A stretch of 64,000 nucleotides of DNA from the NCBI GenBank assembly GCA_028277725.1, contig JANQFX010000079.1, positions 1 through 64,000 of the forward strand, given 5' to 3'. The notes under the pieces were generated by a model. It was given only the letters and a program-made list of their open reading frames with translations. It was not told the DNA's origin and searched no databases. Origin of the DNA: Thiohalocapsa sp. (lineage in GTDB: Bacteria > Pseudomonadota > Gammaproteobacteria > Chromatiales > Chromatiaceae). The first letter of the stretch is position 1. Each line of letters opens with the position of its first letter. Shown piece after piece: positions 37,706 through 47,531 of the stretch. A program made the translations under genes and the position numbers.

Positions 37706-39151
37706 ATGAGCGCTACCTTCTACTGGCACGACTACGAGACCTGGGGCAGCGACCCCGGCGTCGACCGTCCCTGCCAATTCGCTGGTCTGCGCACCGACGC
37801 CGAGTTCAACGAGATCAGCGAGCCGCTGGTGCTGTTCGCGCGTCCCGCGGACGACCTCCTGCCGCAGCCGGACGCCTGCCTGGTGACCGGCATCAGCCCG
37901 CAACGGGCAGCAGCCGAGGGCATCCCCGAGGCCGAGTTCGCGCGCGCCATTCAGCATGAACTGGGCCTGCCGGGAACCTGTGGTGTGGGCTATAATAGCC
38001 TGCGCTTCGACGACGAGATCACCCGGCACCTGTTCTACCGCAATCTCCTCGACCCCTACGGACACGCCTGGCGCAACGGCAACTCGCGCTGGGACCTGAT
38101 CGACGCCCTGCGCCTCGCCCATGCCCTGCGGCCCGAGGGCATCGAGTGGCCGGAGCGCGAGCCGGGCACCGCGTCCTTCAGGCTCGAGCATCTCACCGCC
38201 GCCAACGGCATCCCCCATATCGGCGCCCACGACGCGCTGGCCGATGTGCGCGCCACCATCGCGATGGCGCGGCTGTTGCGTCGGGCGCAGCCGCGTTTGT
38301 TCGACTACGCGCTGACCCTGCGCTCACGCGATGCGGTGGACCGCCTCATCGACCGCGGCCAGCCGCTGCTGCACGTCTCCCAGCGCTATTCCGCGACGCT
38401 CGGCTGCATTGCCCCGGTCGCGGTCGTCGCCGCCGACCTGGACAACCCAAAGCAGCACTGGTGCTTCGACCTGCGCTCCGACCCCCGTGTGCTGCTCGAC
38501 CTCTCCGCGGCCGAGATTCGCGCGCGCGTATTCGTGTCCGTGGAGGACCTGCCGGAGGGCGTCGAGCGCATCCCGTTGAAGGGGTTCAAGACCAACGCGG
38601 TCCCCATGCTCGCGCCGATCAAGACCCTCTCGGCGGACGCCGCCGAGCGATGGCAGATCGACCTGGCGCGGGTGATGCAGCACGCGCAGCACGTCCGCGA
38701 CCACGCCAGCGCCATCGCCGCGAAGGTCCGCGAAGTGCATCGGCGCGAGCCGGATGCGGGTGCGCTGTCCCGGGACCCGGAGCGCATGCTCTACTCCGGT
38801 GGGTTCTTTCCGGATCAGGACCAGCGCGCGATGACGCAGCTGCATCGCCTGTCGCCGCAGGCCCTGGCCGAGGCGCAGCCGCGCTTCCAGGATCCGCGCC
38901 TGCCGACGCTGCTGTTTCGCATGCGTGCACGCAACTGGCCGGAGACCCTCACGGAGGCCGAGCGTGAGGACTGGGATGCCGAGCGATTCGAACGCCTCAC
39001 CGATCCCGAGCGCGGCGCGTCCATCACCATCGACACCGTCGAGGAGCGGCTCGCCGAGCTGCGCGAGGAACACGCCGGCGATGCCGAGCGACTGGCTCTG
39101 CTCGACGACCTCGCACGCTGGTGCGAGCAGGTGATGGACGCCTCCGGTTGA
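37706..39151 (+). CDS. sbcB: Exodeoxyribonuclease I
   Basis: 481 residues. It degrades single-stranded DNA 3' to 5' in recombination and mismatch repair. The DEDD exonuclease motifs are FYWHDYETWGSDP (Exo I), GYNSLRFDDEITR (Exo II) and GAHDALADVRATI (Exo III), followed by the SH3-like and C-terminal helical regions typical of ExoI. The ATG at 37706 matches the family start. It follows rplS by 73 bases. Confidence 0.95.
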   Translation: MSATFYWHDYETWGSDPGVDRPCQFAGLRTDAEFNEISEPLVLFARPADDLLPQPDACLVTGISPQRAAAEGIPEAEFARAIQHELGLPGTCGVGYNSLRFDDEITRHLFYRNLLDPYGHAWRNGNSRWDLIDALRLAHALRPEGIEWPEREPGTASFRLEHLTAANGIPHIGAHDALADVRATIAMARLLRRAQPRLFDYALTLRSRDAVDRLIDRGQPLLHVSQRYSATLGCIAPVAVVAADLDNPKQHWCFDLRSDPRVLLDLSAAEIRARVFVSVEDLPEGVERIPLKGFKTNAVPMLAPIKTLSADAAERWQIDLARVMQHAQHVRDHASAIAAKVREVHRREPDAGALSRDPERMLYSGGFFPDQDQRAMTQLHRLSPQALAEAQPRFQDPRLPTLLFRMRARNWPETLTEAEREDWDAERFERLTDPERGASITIDTVEERLAELREEHAGDAERLALLDDLARWCEQVMDASG

Positions 39152-39408
39152 GGCGGCGCGCGCGCCATCAACGAAGCCGTCGCGGCAAGCAGGACACGCC
39201 CACACGCATCAATCCTGGTCGTCCGTGCTGCCCAGAGCATGACCCAAGTCCACACGCCACAGCCGGCAACCTGTTAACGTCGATACCCGGCCACCGACAA
39301 CAGATCGTCCCGGCCGTCGACGTACGCAGCAACGCAAGCCGTTCACAGCACTGACGGCACCCCCTGCCGATCACCGCGGACCCGCCCGAGCAAGCCGACG
39401 CCCCATCG

Positions 39409-40356
39409 ATGGACATTAAGACCTTCGCTCTCATCGGAGCCGCCGGCTTCGTTGCCCCGCGCCACATGCGCGCGATCAAGGACACCGGCAACCGTCTGGT
39501 CGCGGCGCTCGACCCCAACGATAGCGTCGGCGTCATCGACAGCTACTTCCCCACGGCAGACTTCTTCACCGAGTTCGAGCGCTTCGACCGCCATATCGAC
39601 AAGCTCCGCCGTCGCGGCAACGCCGTCGACTACGTCAGCATCTGCTCCCCGAATTACCTGCACGACGCCCACATGCGCTTTGCGCTACGTAACGGCGCCA
39701 ACGCCATCTGCGAAAAGCCTCTGGTCCTCAACCCCTGGAACATCGACGGCTTGCACGAGATCGAGGCGGAAACAGGCGCGCGCATCTACAACATTCTCCA
39801 ACTCCGCTTGCACCCCAGCATCGTCGCGCTGAGAGAGGCTGCCCAGGCCGTTGCCGATCGACTACACGACGTCGAGATCACCTACATCACCTCACGCGGC
39901 AACTGGTACCAACGCAGTTGGAAGGGGCAGGTCGAGAAGTCTGGTGGGATCGCTACCAACATCGGCGTCCACTTCTTCGACATGCTGACCTGGGTCTTCG
40001 GGCCAGTCCGCTACAGCAGCGTCCACCTCAACCGTCCGGATTGTGCCGCCGGGCACCTGGAACTTGCGGGCGCGCACGTGCGCTGGTTCCTATCCGTCAA
40101 TGCTGACCACCTGCCGGTCAAACAACGCGTTCAGGATCGACGCACCTACCGCGCCATCACCGTCGACGGCGCCGCGGTTGAATTCTCCACGGGCTTCACG
40201 GACCTGCACACCCAGAGCTACCAGCAGATCCTCGAGGGCAGAGGCTTCGGCATCGACGACGCGCGCCAGGCAGTCGAGACCGTCTACCACATTCGAAACA
40301 CCGCGCCCCAGGGGCTGCAGGGCGACTACCACCCCTTGTGCGCACAGATCCGCTGA
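39409..40356 (+). CDS. wlbA: WlbA/WbpB-type UDP-GlcNAcA 3-dehydrogenase
   Basis: 315 residues of the Gfo/Idh/MocA family. The start FALIGAAGFVAPRHMRAIKD and DSVGVIDSYFPTADFFTEFE are specific to WlbA/WbpB enzymes, which oxidise the 3-OH of UDP-N-acetylglucosaminuronate with NAD. ICEKPLVLNPW carries the catalytic lysine and GVHFFDMLTWVFG the histidine. It opens a polysaccharide locus, ten bases before the matching acetyltransferase. The usual aminotransferase (WbpE/WlbC) is not in this window. Confidence 0.88.
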   Translation: MDIKTFALIGAAGFVAPRHMRAIKDTGNRLVAALDPNDSVGVIDSYFPTADFFTEFERFDRHIDKLRRRGNAVDYVSICSPNYLHDAHMRFALRNGANAICEKPLVLNPWNIDGLHEIEAETGARIYNILQLRLHPSIVALREAAQAVADRLHDVEITYITSRGNWYQRSWKGQVEKSGGIATNIGVHFFDMLTWVFGPVRYSSVHLNRPDCAAGHLELAGAHVRWFLSVNADHLPVKQRVQDRRTYRAITVDGAAVEFSTGFTDLHTQSYQQILEGRGFGIDDARQAVETVYHIRNTAPQGLQGDYHPLCAQIR

Positions 40357-40365
40357 GGTCGTCCC

Positions 40366-40947
40366 TTGGGCTTTACCGCACACCCCACCGCCATCGTCGA
40401 TCGGGGCGCCCGCATCGGGGACGGGACCCGCATCTGGCACTGGGCCCATATCTGCGCCGGCGCCAGCATCGGCGAGGACTGCACCTTCGGACAGAACTGC
40501 TACGTGGGCAACGACGTCGTGATCGGCAGTCAGTGCAAGGTGCAGAACAACGTCAGCATCTACGACGCCGTCACCCTCGAAGACGATGTCTTCTGCGGCC
40601 CGAGCATGGTCTTCACCAACGTCATGAACCCGCGCGCAGCCGTCGAGCGCAAGCACGAATACCGCCACACCCTGATCAAGCGCGGGGCCACCCTCGGCGC
40701 CAACTGCACCATCATCTGCGGCGTTACCATCGGCGAATACGCCTTCATCGGTGCTGGCGCCGTGGTCAACAGAGACGTCAAACCCTTCGCGCTCATGGTC
40801 GGCGTCCCGGCACGCCAAATCGGCTGGATGAGTGCGCACGGCGAGCAGATACCGCTGCCGCTGGACGGCGAGGGGACCTATACCTGCCCGCACACTGGGG
40901 TGCGCTACCGGCTGGCCGCAGGGCGGGTCTCAGCGGCCGAGGCCTGA
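40366..40947 (+). CDS. wlbB: WlbB/WbpD-type N-acetyltransferase
   Basis: 193 residues of left-handed beta-helix hexapeptide repeats ([35 protein letters not shown]). It should acetylate the 3-amino group of a UDP-2,3-diamino sugar uronate. No ATG is available: the start is TTG at 40366, supported by TGAGG six to ten bases upstream. The C-terminal HTGVRYRL region is copied in a nearby fragment at 41735-41875. Confidence 0.88.
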   Translation: MGFTAHPTAIVDRGARIGDGTRIWHWAHICAGASIGEDCTFGQNCYVGNDVVIGSQCKVQNNVSIYDAVTLEDDVFCGPSMVFTNVMNPRAAVERKHEYRHTLIKRGATLGANCTIICGVTIGEYAFIGAGAVVNRDVKPFALMVGVPARQIGWMSAHGEQIPLPLDGEGTYTCPHTGVRYRLAAGRVSAAEA

Positions 40948-41104
40948 CCGTGCTGCGGTGATGGCGAACGCGACCGGGCGCGGACCCAAGCGGAGCCATC
41001 GCTGCAAGCATGCCGCCGCGACAAGCTGCCTGCACCGATCTGCTATGCTCGGCGGCATACCCTAGGGCCCCTGGACGCGCAACTCGGCCACAGCGCTGAA
41101 CCCC

Positions 41105-41620
41105 ATGACACTCGCCTTCAGACTCTACGAACAGGTCAACGAGGCGCCGGACGATCGTGCCCGGTTCCGCCTAATCGTGGATGCGATTCGGGAACTTGAA
41201 GAGGCCTGGCCACGGCCGGGAGAGATTGCCCGAACCTCTGACGTCCGCGAGTCGGAGCTGCGGCTGCAGAAAGAGATCAAGGAAGTCGAGCTTCGGTTGC
41301 AGAAAGAGATCAGGCAAGTCGAGCTCGGATTGCAGAAGGAGATCAAGGCAGTCGAGCTCGGGCTGAAGAAGGAGATCGAAGTCGTCCGCAAGGAGGCCAA
41401 GGAGATCGAGCTCGGGTTGAGAAATGAAATCAAGGAAGTCGAGCTGCGCCTGCAAAAAGAGATCGGCCAGGTCCGTGTCGACCTCGAACAGGTGCGCGTC
41501 GATCTCAAGTCCACCGAGGCCAACCTGCGCACCGCCATGCATCGCCAAACGGTGTGGATCATCGGCGCCATCGGCGCCGTCACCGGCCTCATCCGCCTGC
41601 TGGATTGGCTGCTCGCCTAG
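41105..41620 (+). CDS. Coiled-coil protein with C-terminal membrane helix, paralogue A
   Basis: 171 residues. A short globular head (1-50) is followed by about 75 residues of 11-residue repeats such as VELRLQKEIKE, a long parallel coiled coil, and a C-terminal hydrophobic helix (VWIIGAIGAVTGLIRLLDWL). The segment VRESELRLQKEIKEVE is identical in the paralogue at 50412-50843. Resembles the DUF1640-like group of coiled-coil membrane proteins. Function unknown. Confidence 0.8.
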   Translation: MTLAFRLYEQVNEAPDDRARFRLIVDAIRELEEAWPRPGEIARTSDVRESELRLQKEIKEVELRLQKEIRQVELGLQKEIKAVELGLKKEIEVVRKEAKEIELGLRNEIKEVELRLQKEIGQVRVDLEQVRVDLKSTEANLRTAMHRQTVWIIGAIGAVTGLIRLLDWLLA

Positions 41621-41734
41621 CAGGGATGCCCCGGCACGCCAACCGCCGAAAGCCCCACCACGTGCGAAAGTCCGCGTGAAGGCCGACCTCCCGCACAGAA
41701 CAGCATTCGCCAGCCTTCCACCACCGCCCCCCCC

Positions 41735-41875
41735 ATGGCCCATCTTCTCAACGCCTACCTCGGCCTACTCGACGACCTGCGTGCGGCCGGTTTCGGTTTC
41801 CGGCCGATGCCCCGCCCCCACATCGGGGTGCGCTATAGTCTGGTCGGAGCGCAGGTCGCCGTGGCCGAGGTTTGA
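41735..41875 (+). pseudogene. Fragment ending in a WlbB-like C-terminus
   Basis: A 46-residue frame. Its last 19 residues (HIGVRYSLVGAQVAVAEV) and their DNA, including bases past the stop (TGACCGT), resemble the end of the acetyltransferase gene at 40366-40947. The first half (MAHLLNAYLGLLDDLRAAGF) is unrelated to that enzyme and looks like the start of another protein. It is probably the scar of a deletion joining two genes. Positions 41621-41970 hold nothing else. Confidence 0.5.
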
Positions 41876-41970
41876 CCGTCCCCGCCGAAACGGGCCGCGG
41901 CTACCTTGGGGTACTGTGTCGACTTGCCCGTTCACTACGACCTCATCGCCAACCAGGGTCCACGAGAAAG

Positions 41971-43143
41971 TTGGTCAAGACCAAGATTGCTGTTGTCAGC
42001 ACGTCGTTTCCGCTTCGGTCTGACGATTTTAGTGGTGTCTTCGTCGCGGAACTCGTCTCCCATCTGCCCGAAAGCGTGGATTGGCAAGTCGTCACCCCCT
42101 GCGGTGTAGAGCAGACCAGCTCGACCGGGCGCCTGTCTGGGCGCGTCCGCTGTTTCCGATACGCGCCGAGCGGCTGGCAGCGGCTTGCGCAAGGCCCAGG
42201 TGGTTTGCCTGCGGCCCTGTCTCAGCCTGTGAATCTGCTGCTGTTGCCACCGTTCCTGCTTGCCATGTTCATCGCAAGTCTCCGTGCGGCTCGACAGGTA
42301 GACGTGTTGCATGCCAACTGGTCTCCAGTAGGATTCCTTGCGGGTCTCGCAGCGCGCTCGGCGGGTATTTCCTGCATTACAACTCTCAGGGGCAGCGACA
42401 TAGACCTCGCCGAACGGCGCGAAGTCTTCCGTTGGGCCCTGCGCGCGTGCGCTGCGCTGAATCAGCGCTTGGTCTGCGTCGGCAGTTCGGCAGCAATGCG
42501 CGCGGCGCGTTTGTTGCACGTGGATGCAAGCGAGCTGGCGGTCATTCCCAATGGTATCGCCCCGGCATTCTTCGTCGTCCCGCAGGCCGCGCCTGCAAAC
42601 CCAGAACTTCGCGTACTTGCGCTCGGCTCCTTGGTGCGGGTAAAGGGCTTGGATACGGTTATACAGGCGCTCGCACTGATGCCGGCGAGGTGCCGACTCA
42701 GCCTGGTGGGCACTGGTCCAGAACAAGATCGGCTCGCTTCGCTGGCGACAGACCTTGGCGTGAATGGTCGTGTGCGCTTCGTCGGTGCGCGCAGCCCCGC
42801 AGAGATACCGAGCCTGATGGCCGAGCACGATGTACTGGTTCTCGCGAGCCGCGCCGAGGGTCGCCCGAACGCCGTTTTGGAGGCGATGGCGGCCGGGCGA
42901 GCCGTGGTCGCTTCGGACATCTCCGCCGTTCGCGAGATCCTGCGGGACGGCGTGACTGGCCTATTGTTTCCGGTTGGCGATGCCGCAGCGCTGGCGCAGC
43001 AACTGAAACAGCTGTCGACCGATCCGAACCTGCGAGCCCGGCTCGGCGAGGCTGCTCGCCAATCCGTGCTCCGTCTCACTTGGCGATCAGCAGCCCTGCG
43101 CTATGCCGATCTGTACGCGGAAGTGGTCGGCGTTGCGCCTTAA
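41971..43143 (+). CDS. Glycosyltransferase family 4
   Basis: 390 residues with GT-B fold. The start KIAVVSTSFPLRSDDFSGVF, the middle LAVIPNGIAPAFF and the C-terminal nucleotide-sugar site ASRAEGRPNAVLEAMAAGRA with its E-x7-E are typical of retaining GT4 enzymes. No ATG fits; TTG at 41971 directly after GAGAAAG is the best start. It probably adds a sugar to a lipid-linked glycan at the inner membrane. Confidence 0.88.
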   Translation: MVKTKIAVVSTSFPLRSDDFSGVFVAELVSHLPESVDWQVVTPCGVEQTSSTGRLSGRVRCFRYAPSGWQRLAQGPGGLPAALSQPVNLLLLPPFLLAMFIASLRAARQVDVLHANWSPVGFLAGLAARSAGISCITTLRGSDIDLAERREVFRWALRACAALNQRLVCVGSSAAMRAARLLHVDASELAVIPNGIAPAFFVVPQAAPANPELRVLALGSLVRVKGLDTVIQALALMPARCRLSLVGTGPEQDRLASLATDLGVNGRVRFVGARSPAEIPSLMAEHDVLVLASRAEGRPNAVLEAMAAGRAVVASDISAVREILRDGVTGLLFPVGDAAALAQQLKQLSTDPNLRARLGEAARQSVLRLTWRSAALRYADLYAEVVGVAP

Positions 43144-43194
43144 GTCTCTTGCACTGGCCTCCGTAGAATCCCGCCAAGGAGTCCCCCGACCGCG

Positions 43195-45081
43195 ATGTGT
43201 GGCCTGCTTTTCGCCTTTGACACCAATCGCCCGAACGAGGCGCTGCGTGCAGCGGCGCAGCTTGGCCTAAGCCGGCTTGCGCACCGCGGCCCCGATGCGG
43301 AAGGCCTGCGCACGGGCGACGGATGGGTGCTCGGCCACAGGCGCCTTGCCGTCATCGACCTCGCAGCGAGCACCCAGCCGATGGAGTCCCCCGAGGACGG
43401 CGCGCTCATCGCCTATAACGGCGAGCTCTACAACTTCCGTGAACTGCGCCGAGAGCTTGAGCCCAGGTGGCACTTCCGGACCGCCGGTGACACCGAAGTC
43501 CTGCTCGCCGGGCTCTGTCTGGAAGGCGCCGGCTTTCTATCCAAGGCGGAAGGTATGTGGGTGCTGGCCCTGTGGCAGCCGGCGTCGCGGCAGCTCTTGC
43601 TCGCGCGGGACCGCATGGGCAAGAAACCGATCTATCTGGCAGCGCGCAAGGGATGTTGCTATGTGGCCTCCGAGCTGCCGGCACTGCTTGGCCTGTTGCC
43701 GGAGCCACCGGCGGAAGACCTGGATAGCACCGCGGACTATCTGCGCTACGGCTACCTGCTCCCCGGCTGCACCATCTATGCAGGGGTGCGAGAGGTCCTG
43801 CCCGGACACTCGCTGCAATGGAAGCCTGACGCACCCGTTCAATCGGAACCCTACTGGACGCTCCGCGTCGGTGGTTGGAAGGGCGGCTGGGCAGACGCGG
43901 TGGCAGAGGTGCAGGAAACGCTGCGCGCTGCGGTGCACCGGCGGCTCGTCGCTGACGTCGAGGTTGGCGCTTTCCTATCCGGTGGTATCGACTCCTCCAT
44001 CGTCTGCGCCCTGGCGTTGCCGGCACTTGACCGCCGGCTCAAGACCTTCACGATTGGTTTCGACGCCCCGAGCTTCGATGAGAGCGAGTACGCGCGAAAC
44101 GTCGCGGGTTTCCTTGGCACAGACCACCACGAGCGTCCCGTGGGTGTGCCGGAGCCGGAACCGCTATTTCGGCTACTGGATGCGCATGTCGGGCAGCCCT
44201 TCGCGGATTCATCACTGCTACCCACGGCGGCGGTAGCCGAGGTTGCCGCGGCTAAGGTCAAGGTCGCGCTCAGCGGCGATGGCGGCGATGAGCTCTTCTG
44301 CGGTTATCAGCGCTATCTCGGCCGTGTCCTGCTGCGATGGTACAGTCGGCTGCCGCACGGGCTGCGCGGCATGACGGAGCGGCTTGTGCGCGCGCTGCCT
44401 GAGCCCATGACGCATCATAGCCGTAGCCTTATCAAAAAGGCGCACTTGTTCGTTGACATCGTGGAGCAAGAGGCCAACAGCGGTGGTTATGTCGCACCAC
44501 TGCTCTATGACCGGCACACCCTGCCGCTGCTGGCGCCCGACCTCGCTGACCGTGGTCACGCATCACCGGCATTGCCGGCGCGATGCGATCTTGACGACGT
44601 AAGCGAGATGATGTGCCGCGACGCGCTGGTCTACTTGCCGCAGGACATCCTGCTCAAAGTGGATCGCGCGAGCATGTCGCACTCCCTCGAATCGCGGGCG
44701 CCGTTTCTGGATCGACACGTGGTGGAGCTGGCCTTTTCCTTGCCTAGCCGCCACCACCGCAACGGATTGCAAGGCAAGCGCCTGCTGCGCCGGGCGTTCG
44801 GCGACTTGTTGCCCGCGCAGGTCTGGCGGCGCCGCAAGCAAGGCTTCAGCGTGCCAGAGCACGCCTGGTATCGCGGCGAGTACGGCCGAGCTTTCGAGGC
44901 GCGGCTGCGGCACTACGATGGAGTGCTGGCAACAAGCTTCATCAGAAAACTGCTGGACGCCCATCGGAGCGAGCGGCGCGACAACGGCCATCGGCTGTTC
45001 CATCTCGATGCGTATTTGCGCTGGGCAATGTCGGGCAAAGCCCTCCAGTGCAATGACCAGGATCCGCTCAAGCGTCCGTGA
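43195..45081 (+). CDS. asnB: Asparagine synthase (glutamine-hydrolysing)-like
   Basis: 628 residues. The N-terminal amidotransferase has nucleophile C2 (MCGLLFAFD), AHRGPDAEG and IAYNGELYNFRELR; the synthetase domain has the pyrophosphate loop FLSGGIDSSI and SGDGGDELFCGYQRY. Such enzymes occur in polysaccharide loci, where they may amidate sugars or supply asparagine. Its last 14 bases overlap the convergent methyltransferase gene. Confidence 0.9.
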   Translation: MCGLLFAFDTNRPNEALRAAAQLGLSRLAHRGPDAEGLRTGDGWVLGHRRLAVIDLAASTQPMESPEDGALIAYNGELYNFRELRRELEPRWHFRTAGDTEVLLAGLCLEGAGFLSKAEGMWVLALWQPASRQLLLARDRMGKKPIYLAARKGCCYVASELPALLGLLPEPPAEDLDSTADYLRYGYLLPGCTIYAGVREVLPGHSLQWKPDAPVQSEPYWTLRVGGWKGGWADAVAEVQETLRAAVHRRLVADVEVGAFLSGGIDSSIVCALALPALDRRLKTFTIGFDAPSFDESEYARNVAGFLGTDHHERPVGVPEPEPLFRLLDAHVGQPFADSSLLPTAAVAEVAAAKVKVALSGDGGDELFCGYQRYLGRVLLRWYSRLPHGLRGMTERLVRALPEPMTHHSRSLIKKAHLFVDIVEQEANSGGYVAPLLYDRHTLPLLAPDLADRGHASPALPARCDLDDVSEMMCRDALVYLPQDILLKVDRASMSHSLESRAPFLDRHVVELAFSLPSRHHRNGLQGKRLLRRAFGDLLPAQVWRRRKQGFSVPEHAWYRGEYGRAFEARLRHYDGVLATSFIRKLLDAHRSERRDNGHRLFHLDAYLRWAMSGKALQCNDQDPLKRP

Positions 45082-45649
45082 CTGACGCAATCACCAGGAT
45101 TTGCTGGCGAAGCAGCAGGGGATAGGCCCAGAGTGGATAGCGCGGCTTATTGCCTTGATAGAAGAGCAACCTCTCCACGCGGAACCCGTGGCGTGTCAGC
45201 AACTGATGCAGTGTGAAACGATCGTGCCACAGCACATGGGTCAGGTTGGGCCTGAGCGCAACCGTCGGCCACTTGGCGTTTGGCGTTGTGATCACGAGGC
45301 GCCCGCCAGTGGCTAGATGGCTCCGGATGTTCTCGAGAAACAAGCCCTGGTTGCTAACGTGTTCGATGACGTCCCCGGCAACGACCACGTCGAATGACCG
45401 GCCTAGATCAACGGTCTCCATGTTGGCGCGCACCACCCGACTGTCCGCGGCATGGTCGAGCCCAGATCTATCGACGCCGAGCAATGTTTGCGCCGTGTCC
45501 TCGGCGCCGGGGAGATCGACACCGATGAGACTGCGGCTCTCTGCTGCCAGCGCATCCCACAGACAATAGACATCGGATTGTCCTACGCTGCCGATGTCCA
45601 GCACGCGTTTGCCACGCACCAGCGGCAGGATAATGTCCTCACGTTTCAT
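45068..45649 (-). CDS. SAM-dependent methyltransferase
   Basis: 193 residues, class I fold: RVLDIGSVGQSDVY (with serine where a third glycine is usual), LIGVDLPGAE, FDVVVAGDVIEHVSNQG and GGRLVITTPNAKWP. It resembles methyltransferases of O-antigen and glycolipid clusters. It overlaps the upstream flippase-like gene by four bases and the convergent asnB by 14. Confidence 0.85.
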   Translation of the reverse strand: MKREDIILPLVRGKRVLDIGSVGQSDVYCLWDALAAESRSLIGVDLPGAEDTAQTLLGVDRSGLDHAADSRVVRANMETVDLGRSFDVVVAGDVIEHVSNQGLFLENIRSHLATGGRLVITTPNAKWPTVALRPNLTHVLWHDRFTLHQLLTRHGFRVERLLFYQGNKPRYPLWAYPLLLRQQILVIASVTDA

Positions 45650-46584
45650 GGCTGTTGCGCCTCTTTGTTATCGGTCCGGCGCACGTTGGTCATGACGACA
45701 CACAGCACGCGATACAGGGCAAACGCCGCGAGGTCCGCCGCGATCAATACCAGGCGAAAGACAAACAGCGAGGCAATGACCGCTGCCGACAAGGAATCGG
45801 TTGCGAGATACCCGGCCGTCAGTTCGAAGACCCCGATGCCCTGCGGCGCAAAGAACGCCACGAAACCTGCCGACCAGGAAACGAGATAGACGCCAGCGTC
45901 CCCGGCCCAGCCGAGCGAGACACCAAGGTGCGCCAGGAACAGGCTGAACGCCGTGGCATACAAGAGCCAAACCGGCACAAATGCCACAATCCCGATTCCG
46001 TAGTTGATTGGATCCGACCGCTGCCCCCGGTCCATCACGGCGTCAACGACCGGCAGCGCGAGCAGTCCGATAACGCCGGCCGCAGCAAGCAGCAGCGCGA
46101 GGTCGCGGCGTGCCTCGAGACTCGCCAAACTGAGGCACACGCCACCGATGAGCAGTGCCAGGGCCAGCGCAACACCCATTTCCAGCAGCACAAGTCGCAG
46201 GATAGGCCTGGCCTCGATGCCGGCGGCCGAGAAGTCAAGGGAACGCGACACCGTCTGCCAGATCCCTCCGGGAATGTACCGGGCCGGGAGTCGATTGAAG
46301 TGGGTTGCCAGCACCAGCCCGAAAGCCGGGCGCTCCCCAACCGCGCGGAAGAAGCTGTAGCTCGTGATGGCGATACAGAAATGGCCTAGCCCTACGCAGC
46401 AGCAAATCAGCAGCAGCAGTCCGGGCGAGATCGCGCGAAAGCCGTCGTGGAAGGCACGATGCTCGCTCACCACGAGCGCGGTGATGCAAAGAAGCGCGAG
46501 TGGGGTATAGAAGCTGCGGCTGCGTCGCAGACCGCGTTTCACGAGCTTCGCAGTCCCGTCGCGCAACGACGCCGGCGCCCTCAT
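45646..46584 (-). CDS. Lysylphosphatidylglycerol synthase-type TM protein
   Basis: 312 residues and about eight membrane helices (for example ISPGLLLLICCCVGLGHFCI). The motif RLPARYIPGGIWQTVSRSLD and FFAPQGIGVFELTAGYL are characteristic of the LPG-synthase TM/flippase-like family (UPF0104). It probably moves or presents a lipid-linked saccharide. It overlaps both neighbours by four bases (ATGA). Confidence 0.8.
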   Translation of the reverse strand: MRAPASLRDGTAKLVKRGLRRSRSFYTPLALLCITALVVSEHRAFHDGFRAISPGLLLLICCCVGLGHFCIAITSYSFFRAVGERPAFGLVLATHFNRLPARYIPGGIWQTVSRSLDFSAAGIEARPILRLVLLEMGVALALALLIGGVCLSLASLEARRDLALLLAAAGVIGLLALPVVDAVMDRGQRSDPINYGIGIVAFVPVWLLYATAFSLFLAHLGVSLGWAGDAGVYLVSWSAGFVAFFAPQGIGVFELTAGYLATDSLSAAVIASLFVFRLVLIAADLAAFALYRVLCVVMTNVRRTDNKEAQQP

Positions 46585-47531
46585 CGAAGGTGCTTGTTCT
46601 GTTCCTGGTCGAATAACATGGCGAACAGCAGGAACTGCAACCCGGTGATGGTCAGGAAGGCCGCGAACATCGCACTGGTTCCGGCAATGGGCACAGAAAA
46701 CAGACGCAGCAGGAATAGATAGATGCCGAACAGCAGGCCTGCGGGAAAGAGAACGGACGCAGCCAGGTAGAAGAACAGCAGCGGGTGAAAGTCCCGGATC
46801 ACGTACTTCTGCACCATCCGGTACCAGAACAATCGATTGAGCAGCAGCGCGAGATGCGGAATCATCCGCAGCGGCCGGATGCCCGACTTCTCGCCGATGC
46901 CGTAGATTGGGCGGATGGGCACATCCCGCACGCGACAGTCGTGAATGTTGAGCCGCACCAGTAGGTCATTGGGTTGACCGTAGCGCTTGTACATCTGATC
47001 CCAGTCGATGATCTCCAGGGCTTTCAGGCCGATCGCCGTATAACCGGACTGGGAATCGGCCACGTGCCAGTAACCCGACGCGATCTTGGTCAACAAGGAC
47101 AGCATGGCATTCCCGAGATAACGCACGCGCGGGATCATGTCCCAGGCCTCGCCGCTGAAGAGACGGTTACCCTTGGTGTAGTCGCACTCGCCGCGTGCGA
47201 CCGGCCCGACGATGGCAGGCAACTCCGCCGGGTCCATCTGTGCATCGCCGGCCATGACCACCGTGACATCAAAGCGCTCCGCGAGTGCAGCCTTGTAGCC
47301 ACTCGCGATGGCTCCACCGACGCCCTGGTTTTCGGCGTGGCGGATCAACACGATGCGTTTTGGCGCCTTGTCTAGGTACTCCTGTACGACATTCGCCGTG
47401 TTGTCCGTGCTGTTGTCGTCGACGACGAAGATGCGGTCGACGTTGTCCGGCATGGTCTCAATGACGCGGCGGATGAGCTCCTGCTCGTTGTAGCAGGGCA
47501 CGACGACGGCGAGGCGTTGGTCAAGGAACAT
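46581..47531 (-). CDS. Glycosyltransferase family 2, DPM1/GtrB-like
   Basis: 316 residues. The GT-A domain starts RLAVVVPCYNEQELIRRVIE, with FVVDDNSTDNT, GVGGAIASGYKAAL and the metal-binding AGDAQMDPAELP. Two C-terminal membrane helices (FYLAASVLFPAGLLFGIYLF and AAFLTITGLQFLLFAMLF) match polyprenyl-phosphate sugar transferases. It would charge undecaprenyl phosphate with a sugar for the GT-C enzyme next door, whose stop overlaps its start by 11 bases. The longer open frame upstream is not coding. Confidence 0.9.
   Translation of the reverse strand: MFLDQRLAVVVPCYNEQELIRRVIETMPDNVDRIFVVDDNSTDNTANVVQEYLDKAPKRIVLIRHAENQGVGGAIASGYKAALAERFDVTVVMAGDAQMDPAELPAIVGPVARGECDYTKGNRLFSGEAWDMIPRVRYLGNAMLSLLTKIASGYWHVADSQSGYTAIGLKALEIIDWDQMYKRYGQPNDLLVRLNIHDCRVRDVPIRPIYGIGEKSGIRPLRMIPHLALLLNRLFWYRMVQKYVIRDFHPLLFFYLAASVLFPAGLLFGIYLFLLRLFSVPIAGTSAMFAAFLTITGLQFLLFAMLFDQEQNKHLR

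Noticed and set aside
45068..45081. 14-base overlap of asnB and the methyltransferase gene as a sign of sequencing error
   Set aside because: Both proteins end normally and the genes are convergent; short convergent overlaps are common.
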